From the NCBI GenBank assembly GCA_042095375.1, contig JBELBJ010000015.1:1-29124 (forward strand): 29,124 nucleotides of DNA, read 5' to 3'. Below the pieces are notes generated by a model. It saw only the letters and a list, made by a program, of their open reading frames with translations. It searched no databases and was not told the DNA's origin. Position numbers and translations under genes: made by a program. This document shows positions 21,938 through 29,124 of the stretch, one piece after another. Every line of letters starts with the position of its first letter. Positions within the stretch are counted from its first letter, which is position 1. The stretch comes from GCA-2715645 sp042095375 (GTDB taxonomy: Bacteria > Bacteroidota > Bacteroidia > Cytophagales > MED-G16).

Positions 21938-23471
21938 TCGGCAAATATATCTTTTTTCTAAAATAATAAACTACTTCTTCTAAAATTGGTCTTTCAATCT
22001 CTCTTAATTTAAAACCATTTAAAAATAAATCATTATCATTTATTTCTTGTGGTGGTATAAGTTTTGCATCTGGATTTTTATAAAAAGTAATATTTTTGAT
22101 TTCATTATTTTCAAATGAAATATTCATATCACTACAAATCATATAATTTAGTCCGATTATGGAATTACCAGAATCATTTAATGCAAAATAAATGCTTTCA
22201 CCATTCCCATTAACTTCAATTTTTTTCAAAAAATTATTTTTATCAAAATGACTAATCATATTTCTACCTTTAATTTGATTATAGTTATTCATAGTATCAG
22301 TTGAAATTATAAATGAATTTTTATTTAAAATCATTTTTTTGATCAGGTTATCGAAAAAAATAAAACTAATGGTATCTGAAGATATTTGATTATTATTATT
22401 CCAGACAACAGGGTCTTTATACATATAAATTAAAGAGTCCTTAATAAAGTAATTAATTGAGTCTGCTTTGCCCTCAAAATTTTCTTTAATCATTTTTACA
22501 TGGTTAAAAGCAACAATTTTTCTATAATTTTCATTTACATGCTCAAAAGCAATAATTGTATCTGAAGATAAATAAAAAGTATCATTAGGGATAATTTTCT
22601 TCAATATAGGATTTTCGTATATTTTAGTTATATTTTTTTTCTTATCATAAAATCCTTTTGAACCCATTACAACATAGTTTGAAAGTTTAGATATTAATTT
22701 TACATTACCATTTGCAGAATAATATTCTTTATTTCTATCCAAAATAATTTCATCTGCTTTTAAATAATATTCATTCGTTTCAATAGTACTTTTATCAAAT
22801 TCAGAAAATTTAATATTCGTAATAAATTCACCTCCTTTGGCATTTAAAATAGTACTGTCTTTAGTAATTATTGTAGTTGGTCCAAAAGTATATGCAATTT
22901 TAGTATTTGAATTGTATTCTAATGTATCTGATAACAAAGTGTATTCTGGAGAAACTAATTCTACATTTTTATTAAATTCGGAATAGTTTCTATCTGAATA
23001 AAATTTACCATAATCACTGGTTAGAATATTTTTATCATTAAATAATTTACCTTTTTCTTTAAATGACCCTATTTTTTTATTTAAATCATATATTAGATAA
23101 TTGGTTTCAAGTATATTATTATTTTTTAAATAACGGACATTACCGGTTAAATCTGCAATTTTATTGTTTCCATTATATATTAGTTTATTTGCAGTAATTA
23201 ATAAGGAATCTTCATCAGTAATTATAACATTACCATAAGCTTCCATTATTTTTTTTTTGTTAAAATAATATGCAGAATCACATTTAATAGTTGTTTGTCC
23301 TTGAACAAACTCCACATTATATTTTAATTTTCTTACTGGATCTTTTTTAATTTTTAAATATTCAAGTTCATCCGCTTTGTATTTTATTTTTTCTTTTTTT
23401 TGACCAACTAAACCATGATTAAAAGCCAAAAAATAAAATAAAGTAAATGATATGTATTTTGTAATATTCAT
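21927..23471 (-). CDS. OstA-like protein (LptA/OstA-fold, LPS transport related)
   Basis: A 514-aa exported protein with a signal peptide of about 24 residues ending GLVGQ. Many short beta-segments follow in OstA/LptA-type tandem repeats (for example GNVIITDEDSLLITANKLIYN, DLTGNVRYL, ANGNVKLIS), forming the beta-jelly-roll stack found in periplasmic LPS bridge proteins. Bacteroidetes carry such OstA-like proteins in place of, or besides, a short LptA; the transport role is inferred from the fold. It is first in the seven-gene minus-strand group, divergent from tilS (66 bp), and overlaps bamD by 11 bp. Confidence 0.85.
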   Translation of the reverse strand: MNITKYISFTLFYFLAFNHGLVGQKKEKIKYKADELEYLKIKKDPVRKLKYNVEFVQGQTTIKCDSAYYFNKKKIMEAYGNVIITDEDSLLITANKLIYNGNNKIADLTGNVRYLKNNNILETNYLIYDLNKKIGSFKEKGKLFNDKNILTSDYGKFYSDRNYSEFNKNVELVSPEYTLLSDTLEYNSNTKIAYTFGPTTIITKDSTILNAKGGEFITNIKFSEFDKSTIETNEYYLKADEIILDRNKEYYSANGNVKLISKLSNYVVMGSKGFYDKKKNITKIYENPILKKIIPNDTFYLSSDTIIAFEHVNENYRKIVAFNHVKMIKENFEGKADSINYFIKDSLIYMYKDPVVWNNNNQISSDTISFIFFDNLIKKMILNKNSFIISTDTMNNYNQIKGRNMISHFDKNNFLKKIEVNGNGESIYFALNDSGNSIIGLNYMICSDMNISFENNEIKNITFYKNPDAKLIPPQEINDNDLFLNGFKLREIERPILEEVVYYFRKKIYLPNEK

Positions 23472-23537
23472 TATGTAAAAATAAAATAGATATTTATATA
23501 AACGTTAATTACTGTTATGATTAATTAATTTTACTAT

Positions 23538-24872
23538 ATGAAAAGCAATACTTATAACGATAAATTCACTTATTTGTTTGAAAAATATAATATAGACACA
23601 AAAAATATAAAATTTTTGCTAGCTGTAAGTGGAGGTTTAGATTCAATATGCATGTTTAATTTTTTTTTAAAAAATAAGTTTAAATTTTCAGTTTGTCATT
23701 GCAACTTTAATCTAAGAAAAGATTCAAAAAAAGACCTTATGTTAGTTGAAAAACTATCTAAAAGACATAAAGTCAAATTTTTCTCAAAGAATTTTGATGT
23801 AAAAAAATATGCTGGAAAAAATAAAGTTTCTTTACAAACCGCAGCAAGAAACCAAAGATATGAATGGTTTAATAATCTTTTGGAAGAAAATCATATTGAT
23901 TTATTATGTACAGCTCATCATATTGACGATAACTTAGAAACAGTTATATATAATTTATCTAATTCTACAGGTTTTAGAGGCATAAGAGGAATTAAAATTT
24001 TAAGAGGAAATGTTTTTAGACCACTAATGAATTTTAATAAAGAGGAATTAATTGATTATGCTCAAATAAATAATTTAGAATGGAGAGAAGATTCTTCTAA
24101 TAAATTAACAAAATATTCTAGAAATAGAATCAGATTAAAAATTGTGCCAGAATTAAAAAAAATTAATAATTCTTTAGAAAAATCTGTAAGAGATACATCA
24201 AGGAACTTATCAGAATTGGAGAAATTTATTTCTTTTCAAATTTCAAAACTCAAAAAAGAATATGTTTATAATTTAGAGAATGGATTCAAAATCAATATTA
24301 ATAAATGGAAAAAAAAGGATTTTAATTTTTTTCTTTTCAAAGAATATTTACATCAACTAGGGTTTAATTATTCCCAATCTGATGATATTATTTTATCATA
24401 TAATGGAATTTCTGGAAAATATTATGAATCAGAAAAATTTAAATTAATTATTGAAAGAGAGTTTGTTTTTTTATTGAGTAAAAATAAAAAAAATTATAAA
24501 ATTAATTTTAGTATTAGTAAAGTTGGAACTTATAATCTTTACGAAAGAAATATCAAATTTGAAATAATTGATTCTTCTTCATTTGTATTAAATAAAAATA
24601 GAAATGTAGCTCAATTAAATTTAAATAAATTGAAGTTTCCGTTAATGATAAGAAATTGGAAGAATGGAGATTCTTTTAAACCCTTAGGTATGAAACAAAA
24701 TAAAAAGATTAGTGATTTCCTAATAGATAAAAAAGTGCCAAACTATATAAAAATTTTTCAATGTGTAATTTTATCTGATAATAAAATTGTATGGTTAATT
24801 GATCATCAAATACACGATGAATTTAAAGTAACGAGTAAAACTGAGAAAGTTTTAAGAATTTCTTTTAATTAA
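23538..24872 (+). CDS. tilS: tRNA(Ile)-lysidine synthase
   Basis: A 444-aa ATP-pyrophosphatase that converts C34 of the CAU-anticodon isoleucine tRNA to lysidine, essential for decoding AUA. The PP-loop LAVSGGLDS is at residues 28-36. AHHIDDNLET, and EDSSN followed by YSRNRIR (tRNA/ATP contacts), follow, along with a C-terminal TilS domain containing GDSFKPLGM and KKISDFLIDKKVP. Intact. An A+T-rich genome with many ATA codons would make this enzyme heavily needed. Divergent from the ostA-like gene; no clear promoter consensus in the 66-bp gap. Confidence 0.95.
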   Translation: MKSNTYNDKFTYLFEKYNIDTKNIKFLLAVSGGLDSICMFNFFLKNKFKFSVCHCNFNLRKDSKKDLMLVEKLSKRHKVKFFSKNFDVKKYAGKNKVSLQTAARNQRYEWFNNLLEENHIDLLCTAHHIDDNLETVIYNLSNSTGFRGIRGIKILRGNVFRPLMNFNKEELIDYAQINNLEWREDSSNKLTKYSRNRIRLKIVPELKKINNSLEKSVRDTSRNLSELEKFISFQISKLKKEYVYNLENGFKININKWKKKDFNFFLFKEYLHQLGFNYSQSDDIILSYNGISGKYYESEKFKLIIEREFVFLLSKNKKNYKINFSISKVGTYNLYERNIKFEIIDSSSFVLNKNRNVAQLNLNKLKFPLMIRNWKNGDSFKPLGMKQNKKISDFLIDKKVPNYIKIFQCVILSDNKIVWLIDHQIHDEFKVTSKTEKVLRISFN

Positions 24873-24907
24873 AATTATTATTAATTAATCTTTTGATCCT
24901 ATTTTTC

Positions 24908-24915
24908 TAATTTTG
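24908..24915 (+). promoter_or_regulatory. putative -7 promoter box for mdh
   Basis: TAATTTTG matches TAnnTTTG and ends 30 nt before the mdh ATG, in the 73-bp gap after tilS. No standard -33 element is visible. Confidence 0.4.
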
Positions 24916-24945
24916 TAGTTAAAGTTTAATTATAAATTTAAAATT

Positions 24946-25875
24946 ATGAAAGTAACTATTGTAGGTGCTGGTAATGTTGGGGCAACTTGTGCAGATGTTT
25001 TGGCATATAGAGAAGTATCAAACGAAATTGTTTTAGTAGACATTAAAGAAGGTTTATCTGAAGGAAAGTCTTTAGACATTTTTCAAAAATCATCAATAAA
25101 TTTATATGATACTAAAACAATTGGATCAACTAATAACTATAAATTAACAAAAAATTCTGATGTCGTTGTTATCACTTCAGGATTGCCTAGAAAACCTGGG
25201 ATGTCAAGAGATGACCTAATCGATACCAATTCAAAGATTGTTAAATCTGTAACAGAAAATATTATTAAATATTCTCCTAATTGTATTCTAATTATAGTTT
25301 CAAATCCATTAGATGTCATGACTTATCAAGCTCATATTACCTCAAAGTTTCCTAGAGAAAGAATAATGGGGATGGCAGGAATTCTTGATACGGCAAGATA
25401 TAGGGCTTTTATCTCAGATGAATTGAAAGTATCTACTAAAGATATTCAGGCATTGTTAATGGGTGGACACGGTGATACCATGGTCCCATTGCCAAGATAT
25501 ACAACAGTTGCTGGAATACCAGTTACTGAATTGATTGAAGAAAAAAAACTTTCTGACATAATTGAAAGAACCAAGTTTGGTGGTGGTGAACTTGTAAAAT
25601 TAATGGGTACTTCTGCTTGGTATGCTCCTGGAGCAGCTGCTGCTCAAATGGTTGAGGCTATAATTAAAAATCAAAAAAGAATTTTTCCTGTTTGTGTAAA
25701 ACTTGATGGTGAATATAATATCAATGACTGTTATTTAGGAGTACCAGTAATACTTGGTAAAAATGGCATTGAAAAGGTTATAGAACTAGATTTAAATTCT
25801 GATGAAATTAAATTACTAGAAGATTCCAGAAAACATGTTAAGGAAGTTATGAGTATTCTTGATAACCTCAAATGA
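24946..25875 (+). CDS. mdh: Malate dehydrogenase (LDH-like)
   Basis: A 309-aa NAD-dependent dehydrogenase of the LDH-like MDH group, acting in the citric-acid cycle. The Rossmann motif GAGNVG is at residues 7-12, with an acidic residue (Asp32) marking NAD preference. The substrate-specificity loop is GLPRKPGMSR with Arg82 in the position that selects malate over lactate, plus Arg88. Arg151 and the catalytic His175 in GGHGDTMVP follow. Its stop overlaps the ppk1 start by 4 bp (ATGA), so the two are translationally coupled. Confidence 0.96.
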   Translation: MKVTIVGAGNVGATCADVLAYREVSNEIVLVDIKEGLSEGKSLDIFQKSSINLYDTKTIGSTNNYKLTKNSDVVVITSGLPRKPGMSRDDLIDTNSKIVKSVTENIIKYSPNCILIIVSNPLDVMTYQAHITSKFPRERIMGMAGILDTARYRAFISDELKVSTKDIQALLMGGHGDTMVPLPRYTTVAGIPVTELIEEKKLSDIIERTKFGGGELVKLMGTSAWYAPGAAAAQMVEAIIKNQKRIFPVCVKLDGEYNINDCYLGVPVILGKNGIEKVIELDLNSDEIKLLEDSRKHVKEVMSILDNLK

Positions 25876-27965
25876 ATTTATTAAATATTAATAAAAGTAA
25901 TTTAATTAGCAGAGACTTAAGCTGGTTAAATTTTAACTGTAGAGTTCTTGATCAAGCTAAAGGTGACAATCGAAAATTATTAGATAAGCTAAAATTTTTA
26001 TCAATAGTTTCATCAAATTTTGATGAATTCTTTGAGGTAAGGGTAGGGAGCCTTTATAATTATATTGATAGTAAAAAAAATAGAATTGATTACTCAGGAA
26101 TGAGAGAAATTCCTTTCAGAGAATATTTATTAGAAAAGTCTAAGATGTTTTTTGATGATTTCAATAATTTTTTTGTTGGTTCTATTATTCCTCAAATGGA
26201 AAAAGAAAAAATATTTATTGGAGACTTGGATTTATTAGATAATGATGGCAGAAAAAAAGTAAAAAAGTATTTTAAAAAAACAATATTTCCGATGATAACC
26301 CCAATGGTTTTTGATAGTCTTCATTCTTTTCCTATTTTGATGAATAAAGTTTTAATTTTTGGAGTCGTAACTAAGTCTAAAAATACCTCATCAAAAAATA
26401 AAATTTCATTTATTCAAATTCCTCAAAATATTCCTAGATTTTTTGAGTATAAGATTAATGACAAAGTGTATTTTATACCTATTGAAAATATTATCAGAAA
26501 ATATATTAAAAGTTTTTTTAAAGGTATTTTAATTGAAAGTATTAGTTTGTTTAGAATAATTAGAAATGGTGACTATACTTTAGAAGAATCAGAAGATATT
26601 GAATCAAATTTTTTAGAAGAATTAAAACAAAAATTAAAAGATAGAAAATTCAGTAGAGTAGTTAGATTAGATATATCTATTAATTATGACCAAAAGGTTA
26701 TAAAAGAACTTAAAAAAATCTTTAAAATTGATGAATTTAATTTAATGAAATTATCTGAAAAATCTATTATAGACCTTTCATCTATTTCTCAGATTGTTAA
26801 TTCCGATGAGTTTTCAGAATTACTTCCTAAATACCCACCTCCAATTAAGCCTTTAGGTCTAAATGTATCTAAAGAAAAAAATATATTTAAAATACTTTCT
26901 GAAAAAGATATTTTTTTACATCATCCTTATAATTCATTTGATCCAGTAATAAATTTGCTAAATAAAGCTGCAGAAGATCCAGATGTACTGTCAATAAAGA
27001 TAACATTATATAGAACAGCAAAAAATTCAAGAGTTATTGATGAATTATTGAAAGCTGCTGAAAATGGAAAACATGTTTCAGTTCTTTTTGAGGTTAAGGC
27101 AAGGTTTGATGAGGAAAATAATTTTAAAAATGGATATAAGTTAGAGAAAGCTGGATGCTATGTTATTTATGGCATAGGCGCTTTAAAGACACATACAAAA
27201 CTTCTTCTAATTGTAAGAAGAGAAGGAAAGAAGGTAAAAAATTATGCTCATATGGGAACAGGAAATTATAATGAAACAACTTCTAAATTGTATACAGATA
27301 TTGGCTTAATGACCTCAAATAAATCTTATACAAAAGATGCGTTAAAGTTTTTTAATGTAATAACTGGGCACTCTGTTCCAGAGGATTATGAAAATTTATT
27401 AACTGCCCCTATTTACATGAGAGATAAAATAATAAGTTTTATAAAAAATGAAATTAAAAATGTAAAAAATGGGGGAGAAGGAAAGATATGTATAAAAATC
27501 AATTCATTACAAGATAAATTAGTTATAAATAAACTTTATGATGCTAGTAATGCAGGTGTAAGAATTTGTTTAATAGTTAGGGGAATTTGTTGTTTGAGAC
27601 CAGGAAGAAAAAATTTAAGTGAAAATATTAAAGTCATTTCAATTATAGGAGATTATTTAGAACATAGTAGGTTATATTATTTTCATAATGATAATGATCC
27701 TTTAGTCTTCTCAGGAAGTGCTGATGTTATGATTAGAAGTTATAAAAGAAGAATAGAATCATTATTTAAGATAAATGATGAATTAATTAAAAAACAAGCA
27801 ATAACTATTTTAAATTATAATATAAAAGATAATATCAATTCTTATGTTCTTCAAGAAGATGGTATTTATAAGAAGAAAAAATTTAATAAAAAAAACAAAT
27901 TCGATCTTTTTGAAGAATTTTATTCTTTAAATTCAAAAAAAATTAATGATTCACTTATTCTATAA
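25872..27965 (+). CDS. ppk1: Polyphosphate kinase 1
   Basis: A 697-aa enzyme making inorganic polyphosphate from ATP. The N-terminal domain opens SRDLSWLNFN-RVLDQA. Two phospholipase-D-like catalytic halves follow, with HHPYNSFDPV, SIKITLYRTA, the phosphorylated-histidine candidate His441 in KTHTKLLL and His598 in YLEHSRLYYF. The family's usual SADWM-x-RNLDRR motif reads SADVMIRSYKRR here, so Trp, Asn and Asp are replaced while flanking residues stay. This may be a lineage variant rather than loss of function. Overlaps mdh by 4 bp; no ppx is adjacent. Confidence 0.95.
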   Translation: MNLLNINKSNLISRDLSWLNFNCRVLDQAKGDNRKLLDKLKFLSIVSSNFDEFFEVRVGSLYNYIDSKKNRIDYSGMREIPFREYLLEKSKMFFDDFNNFFVGSIIPQMEKEKIFIGDLDLLDNDGRKKVKKYFKKTIFPMITPMVFDSLHSFPILMNKVLIFGVVTKSKNTSSKNKISFIQIPQNIPRFFEYKINDKVYFIPIENIIRKYIKSFFKGILIESISLFRIIRNGDYTLEESEDIESNFLEELKQKLKDRKFSRVVRLDISINYDQKVIKELKKIFKIDEFNLMKLSEKSIIDLSSISQIVNSDEFSELLPKYPPPIKPLGLNVSKEKNIFKILSEKDIFLHHPYNSFDPVINLLNKAAEDPDVLSIKITLYRTAKNSRVIDELLKAAENGKHVSVLFEVKARFDEENNFKNGYKLEKAGCYVIYGIGALKTHTKLLLIVRREGKKVKNYAHMGTGNYNETTSKLYTDIGLMTSNKSYTKDALKFFNVITGHSVPEDYENLLTAPIYMRDKIISFIKNEIKNVKNGGEGKICIKINSLQDKLVINKLYDASNAGVRICLIVRGICCLRPGRKNLSENIKVISIIGDYLEHSRLYYFHNDNDPLVFSGSADVMIRSYKRRIESLFKINDELIKKQAITILNYNIKDNINSYVLQEDGIYKKKKFNKKNKFDLFEEFYSLNSKKINDSLIL

Positions 27966-28006
27966 ACAATTATTCAAATTTTTAAAAAATAATTGTTAAT
28001 TTCTAA
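27965..28006 (+). terminator. possible terminator after ppk1
   Basis: A perfect 10-bp inverted repeat, AACAATTATT (27965-27974) and AATAATTGTT (27988-27997), has a 13-nt A/T loop. It starts at the last base of the ppk1 stop codon. The tail (AATTTCTAA) is only weakly T-rich and the stem has one G-C pair, so termination is uncertain. Confidence 0.35.
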
Positions 28007-28020
28007 ATAAAATATAATCT

Positions 28021-29124
28021 ATGGAGAAATTAAAATTGGGTATGATTGGTGGTGGTGATGGGTCATTTATTGGAGCTATTCATAGAAATGCTGCATATCT
28101 TGATAATTGTTATGAGTTGGTATGTGGCTCATTTAGTAGGGATTTCAATAATTCATTGGAAACTGGGAAAAAACTTTTTTTAAATCCAAAAAGAATATAC
28201 AAAAGTTATGAAAATATGATTGATCAAGAATCTAAATTAGATCCATCAATAAGAATGAATGTTGTTTCAATAGTAACGCCCAATCATGTACATTTTGATC
28301 CTGCATTTAAAGCTTTAAATAAAGGTTTCCCGGTTATTATAGATAAACCAATGACATATGATTCAAATGAAGCATTAAAATTAGTAAAAGTAGTAAATAA
28401 AACTGGTCTTCCTTTTGCAGTAACTCATACCTATACAGGCTATCCAATGGTAAAAGAAGCAAAACAATTAATTCAATCTGGAAAAATTGGAAAACTAAGG
28501 AAAGTTGCTGTTGAATATCCTCAAGGCTGGCTTACCACCAATTTAGAATCCACAAAAAATAAACAAGCATCATGGAGAACGGACCCCAAAAAATCAGGTA
28601 AAGCTGGTAGCATGGGTGATATAGGTACACATGCAGCAAATATGGTAGAATATGTAACAGGAAAAAAAATTATTAAGCTTTTCTCTAAATTAAATATTGT
28701 TGTTGACGGCAGAAAATTAGAAGATGATGGTAATGTACTAATAACTTTAGAAAATAATATTGAAGGGAATTTAATGACAAGTCAAATTGCAACTGGAGAA
28801 GAAAATGATTTAAAAATTAGAGTTTGGGGTGAAAATGGAGGTATTGAATGGAAACATTCCTCACCTAATTCCTTACTAGTTAAATTGAACGGAAGTCCAA
28901 ATCAAGTGTATAGATCGGGTGTGGATAATTCTTATTTATCTGATTTTTCGTTAGCTAATTGTAGAACGCCATCAGGTCATCCTGAAGGTTTTATTGAAGC
29001 TTTTGCAAATATTTATAGAAATTTTGCTTTTTCAGTAATCAATTATAAAAATAAGATAAAAGATAGTTATAAATATGATTACCCAACAGTGAATGATGGT
29101 TATAGAGGAATGAAATTTATTGAT
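28021..29124 (+). CDS. Gfo/Idh/MocA family oxidoreductase (3' end cut by window edge)
   Basis: The ATG at 28021 opens 368 codons without a stop up to the last base, so the gene continues beyond the window, probably by only a few codons given the usual size of about 370-390 aa. The NAD(P) motif is MIGGGDGSFIG (residues 8-18). VTPNHVHF follows, then the lysine motif DKP at 108-110 (commonly EKP), and the catalytic GDIGTH with Asp200 and His204. Late GHPEGFIEAFANIY and DGYRGMKFI segments place it with sugar or polyol dehydrogenases of this superfamily. The substrate is unknown. It sits 55 bp after ppk1, behind a weak hairpin, and may open a carbohydrate locus to the right. Confidence 0.88.
   Translation, partial: MEKLKLGMIGGGDGSFIGAIHRNAAYLDNCYELVCGSFSRDFNNSLETGKKLFLNPKRIYKSYENMIDQESKLDPSIRMNVVSIVTPNHVHFDPAFKALNKGFPVIIDKPMTYDSNEALKLVKVVNKTGLPFAVTHTYTGYPMVKEAKQLIQSGKIGKLRKVAVEYPQGWLTTNLESTKNKQASWRTDPKKSGKAGSMGDIGTHAANMVEYVTGKKIIKLFSKLNIVVDGRKLEDDGNVLITLENNIEGNLMTSQIATGEENDLKIRVWGENGGIEWKHSSPNSLLVKLNGSPNQVYRSGVDNSYLSDFSLANCRTPSGHPEGFIEAFANIYRNFAFSVINYKNKIKDSYKYDYPTVNDGYRGMKFID

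Noticed and set aside
21942..21949. TATATTTG box 4 nt before bamD as a separate promoter
   Set aside because: It lies in ostA-like codons, lacks a -33 element, and would start transcription at or within the start codon. The 11-bp gene overlap points to co-transcription instead.
25137..25319. 60-codon open frame on the minus strand
   Set aside because: Antisense to mdh, whose active-site motifs are intact.
1..29124. CRISPR array, insertion sequence, prophage or defence island
   Set aside because: No regular direct repeats with spacers, transposase, integrase or defence-type motifs were seen; the recognisable genes are almost all core functions.

Overview
The window is a very A+T-rich (roughly three quarters A+T by eye), densely packed chromosomal segment from a member of the Bacteroidetes, most likely a Flavobacteriia/Flavobacteriales lineage with a compact, possibly marine, genome. 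The reasons are: type IX secretion protein PorQ; a DUF4835 (PorD-type) protein; the short Bacteroidetes form of RNA polymerase omega next to a BamD lipoprotein; an OstA-like protein; a bacterial GH3-family protein beside dxr; the long PurF-like glutamine amidotransferase typical of this group; and several upstream boxes matching the Bacteroidetes -7 promoter consensus TAnnTTTG. I see no rRNA, tRNA, CRISPR array, prophage or insertion sequence. The longest gene-free stretch is 222 bp (13834-14055), between dnaA and a flavin reductase gene.

Layout, left to right. Positions 142-4546 hold a minus-strand run: an unrecognised secreted protein, then pyrR, pyrB (pyrimidine regulation and synthesis) and a GntP-family permease that ends in a hairpin terminator. 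Only 14 bp away, a plus-strand pair starts with a TTG codon: an ADP-heptose-type glycosyltransferase and a SixA-type phosphohistidine phosphatase (4561-6051). These run head-on into a long minus-strand group (6053-13833) that is transcribed dnaA, GH3 protein, dxr, rseP, porQ, hslU: replication initiation, isoprenoid synthesis, membrane proteolysis, T9SS and a protease ATPase.

The dnaA upstream region is divergent. To its right are plus-strand genes for a ferredoxin-NADP reductase-like flavoprotein and the 629-aa PurF-like protein. These converge on an A-type Fe-S carrier gene (minus), which is divergent from thiL (plus). thiL overlaps ispE tail to tail. ispE is the last gene of a seven-gene minus-strand group, transcribed ostA-like, bamD, rpoZ, DUF4835/porD, a 65-aa membrane protein, fabI, ispE (23471 down to 18019). 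It carries envelope biogenesis, transcription, fatty-acid and isoprenoid functions. Divergent from it are tilS, mdh and ppk1 (plus), followed by a Gfo/Idh/MocA oxidoreductase cut off by the right edge.

The content is overwhelmingly housekeeping. I found no convincing new defence, mobile or secretion system. The points most worth a second look are structural. There is an inverted/direct-repeat arrangement in the dnaA-FNR divergent region. Convergent gene pairs have no intergenic space, with one terminator-like hairpin inside the opposing gene. Two divergent starts lie 14 bp apart. A pyrR promoter leaves almost no leader. coaBC and recN are absent from a usually conserved block. Several conserved but poorly understood proteins are also present: the GH3 protein, the PurF-like paralogue, the 65-aa membrane protein and the secreted orphan.
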